A stretch of 64,000 bases of DNA from Halomonas binhaiensis (GTDB taxonomy: Bacteria > Pseudomonadota > Gammaproteobacteria > Pseudomonadales > Halomonadaceae): contig NZ_CP038437.2 of NCBI RefSeq assembly GCF_008329985.2, positions 3,286,001-3,350,000 of the forward strand, read 5' to 3'. Shown piece by piece: positions 62,021 to 64,000 of the stretch (position 1 is the first letter of the stretch; each line of letters opens with the position of its first letter). Under the pieces are notes generated by a model. It was not told where the DNA came from and did no database searches. It worked only from the letters and a program-made list of their open reading frames with translations. The position numbers and the translations under genes were made by a program.

Positions 62021-62907
62021 CCTCATCGACGCTCCCGACGGTGGTCTCCACTCCCGACCTTGCGCTGCACTGGCGCCGGGCCACCGAAGAACCGGCCTGG
62101 CTACGGCGTGTGCTGGTCACTATCGCCCTGGTCTTTCTTTCTCTGTTCCTGGTGCTGCCGCTTGTCATGGTGCTCTACAGCGCCTTCAGTCAGGGCCTGA
62201 ATGCCTGGCAGGCTGCCATCACCGAGCCCGATGCCCTGGCAGCCATCCGCCTGACCTTGCTGGTGGTGGCTATCGCCGTGCCTGCCAACCTGATCTTCGG
62301 CGTGGCCACAGCCTGGGCCGTGGCCAAGTTCGAATTTCGCGGCAAGTCGGTACTGATCTCGCTGATCGACATGCCATTCGCCATTTCTCCCGTCGTGGTC
62401 GGTTTGATCTTCGTGGTGATGTTCGGCTCCCAGGGCTGGCTGGGCCCATGGTTGTCGGAACATGACCTCAAGATCCTGTATGCCGTCCCTGGCATCGTGA
62501 TCGTCATCATCTTCGGCACCTTGCCCTTTGTCGCCCGCGAGTTGATTCCACTGATGCAGCAGCAAGGCAAGGAAGAAGAGGAAGCTTCGCTGACTCTGGG
62601 GGCCAGCGGCTGGAAGACCTTCTGGCATGTCACCCTGCCCAACATCAAATGGGGGCTGATCTACGGCGTGATTCTGTGCAATGCCCGCGCCATGGGCGAG
62701 TTCGGTGCCGTGGCGGTGGTCTCGGGTCGCATTCGTGGCGAAACCAACACCCTGCCGCTGCATATCGAGGTGCTCTACAACGAGTACCAGTTCACCGCCG
62801 CCTTCGCCGTATCGTCACTGCTTACCGCTCTGGCCCTGGCCACCATCGTCATCAAGAGCCTGGTCGAATGGCACGATGAACGCCGCCAGCGCCTTGCCAA
62901 TCTTTGA
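62017..62907 (+). CDS. cysW: Sulfate ABC transporter permease CysW
   Basis: The 296-residue protein has the CysW-specific N-terminal extension before the first helix, six membrane segments and the EAA motif in EEEEASLTLGASGWKTFWHVTLP. The C-terminus continues with HIEVLYNEYQFTAAFAVSSLLT, as in other CysW proteins. It pairs with CysT and overlaps its stop by 4 bp. Confidence 0.92.
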   Translation: MTSSTLPTVVSTPDLALHWRRATEEPAWLRRVLVTIALVFLSLFLVLPLVMVLYSAFSQGLNAWQAAITEPDALAAIRLTLLVVAIAVPANLIFGVATAWAVAKFEFRGKSVLISLIDMPFAISPVVVGLIFVVMFGSQGWLGPWLSEHDLKILYAVPGIVIVIIFGTLPFVARELIPLMQQQGKEEEEASLTLGASGWKTFWHVTLPNIKWGLIYGVILCNARAMGEFGAVAVVSGRIRGETNTLPLHIEVLYNEYQFTAAFAVSSLLTALALATIVIKSLVEWHDERRQRLANL

Positions 62908-62958
62908 TGGTCCCAGTTCATAGGGCCCACTTCAGACAACGCATTTTTGGAAACCGTC

Positions 62959-64000
62959 ATGAGCATCGAGATCGATCACGTCAACAAGCATTTCCACGAC
63001 TTCATTGCCGTCGATAACGTCAGCCTCACCCTGCGCGAAGGAGAACTGACCGCCCTGCTTGGACCTTCAGGTTCCGGCAAGACCACACTGTTACGTGTCA
63101 TTGCCGGGCTCGAACGACCGGATACCGGAAGAATCCGCTTCCATGGCGAAGATACTACCGACCTGCATGTCAGCGAGCGTGGCGTCGGCTTCGTCTTTCA
63201 GCACTATGCCCTGTTCAAGCACATGACCGTATTCCAGAACGTGGCTTACGGACTCACCGTCAGGCCGCGCCGCACTCGCCCGGACAAGGCCAGCATCAAA
63301 CGCAAGGTCATGGAACTGCTGGAACTGGTGCAACTTGACTGGACCGCCCATCGCTATCCGCATCAGCTTTCCGGCGGCCAGCGCCAGCGCATTGCACTGG
63401 CTCGGGCGCTGGCGGTGGAACCCAGGGTGCTGCTGCTCGACGAACCCTTCGGCGCGCTGGATGCCAAGGTGCGCGCCGAACTGCGCCGCTGGCTGCGGCG
63501 TCTGCATGATGAAATCCATGTGACCAGCGTCTTCGTCACCCATGATCAGGAAGAGGCCCTGGAAGTCTCGGACCGGGTCGTGGTGATGAACAAGGGGCGC
63601 GTGGAACAGGAAGGCTCGCCCGAAGAGGTCTACGACCACCCGGCCAACCCTTTCGTCTATCAGTTCCTGGGCAACGTCAATCTGTTCCATGCGCGAGTGC
63701 ATGACGGCATGGCACGCATCGGCGACGTCACGCTACCCACACCGGAATTCCAGAACTATCGCAACGAACAAGGCCAGGCTTATGTCCGCCCTTACGATAT
63801 CGAGGTGTTCGCTGATCATCACCCCAACGATGCCTTGCATGCCAAGATCGAACTGGTTTCTGTCGTCGGTCCCACCGTGCGACTTGAACTGCGCACCGAC
63901 AACAGCGAAGCCCTGGTGCATGCCGAATTACCCAAGCAACACTTCCGCAGCCTGGGGCTGAACCAGGGAGGCGATGCCTGGATACGCCCAACGCATAGCC
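62959..64000 (+). CDS. cysA: Sulfate ABC transporter ATP-binding protein CysA (3' end outside window)
   Basis: The first ~347 residues are in the window; the open frame continues past the end. It has Walker A (GPSGSGKTT), the signature LSGGQRQR, Walker [14 protein letters not shown] and the H-loop [12 protein letters not shown], followed by part of the TOBE domain. This is the normal CysA architecture, powering sulfate import through CysT/CysW. Confidence 0.93.
   Translation, partial: MSIEIDHVNKHFHDFIAVDNVSLTLREGELTALLGPSGSGKTTLLRVIAGLERPDTGRIRFHGEDTTDLHVSERGVGFVFQHYALFKHMTVFQNVAYGLTVRPRRTRPDKASIKRKVMELLELVQLDWTAHRYPHQLSGGQRQRIALARALAVEPRVLLLDEPFGALDAKVRAELRRWLRRLHDEIHVTSVFVTHDQEEALEVSDRVVVMNKGRVEQEGSPEEVYDHPANPFVYQFLGNVNLFHARVHDGMARIGDVTLPTPEFQNYRNEQGQAYVRPYDIEVFADHHPNDALHAKIELVSVVGPTVRLELRTDNSEALVHAELPKQHFRSLGLNQGGDAWIRPTHS

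Overview
The window reads as chromosomal DNA of a GC-rich gammaproteobacterium. Many sodium:solute symporters, AruH/AruI-type arginine-transamination enzymes and abundant osmolyte, amino-acid and amide catabolism genes point to a moderately halophilic member of the Halomonadaceae (Halomonas-like). That is an inference from gene content and protein style, not a database result. No rRNA, tRNA, transposase, integrase or CRISPR array was recognised.

Layout. 1-10655: an uptake and catabolism cluster, with two gamma-butyrobetaine-dioxygenase-like proteins (the first cut by the window edge), a divergent GlxA/AraC regulator, a small HD-domain putative di-iron oxygenase, AruI-like decarboxylase, AruH-like aminotransferase and a complete polar amino-acid ABC transporter. 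A sulfotransferase sits between the two dioxygenases. 10765-14122: TetR regulator, symporter and amidohydrolase operon. 14568-17049: quinone oxidoreductase, YbjQ-family protein, arylamine N-acetyltransferase, then a LysR remnant. 17746-23278: DUF3311 protein, symporter, GntR regulator, carbamoylase-type M20 hydrolase and amidase, an amide/ureido catabolic operon. 23354-32504: two MFS exporters, a MmyB-type regulator, a membrane alpha/beta hydrolase, an exported M20 dipeptidase, DUF4256 and DUF899 proteins. 32681-37157: aldehyde dehydrogenase, APC permease and class III aminotransferase operon. 37561-44431: a LysR regulator, then flavin monooxygenase, RidA, DUF1028, ArgE-like deacylase, a 30-residue membrane peptide and a symporter. 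A conserved 54-bp site occurs in front of both the monooxygenase and the symporter parts, suggesting one regulon.

44560-49494 carries a decayed VapBC pair, an EF-G-like GTPase, a LysR/DMT exporter pair and a SnoaL-like protein. 49571-53183 is a visibly AT-rich island made of two integron gene cassettes with recognisable attC sites and no integrase. One carries a SIR2-HerA anti-phage gene pair and the other a small helical (TPR-like) protein. A broken copy of the SnoaL-like gene lies on the far side. 53739-59554 is a string of small accessory genes (GNAT, GFA, three VOC proteins, AraC, NYN, ArsR, NIPSNAP/ABM pair, DHFR-like). 59831-64000 is the sulfate ABC transporter sbp-cysT-cysW-cysA, with cysA cut by the window end.

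A theme not explained by any gene is the recurrence of short tandem duplications (7-28 bp units) at about twenty places. Several are anchored exactly on a stop codon and consist of serial copies of the gene's own 3' end; others are in-frame insertions inside proteins.
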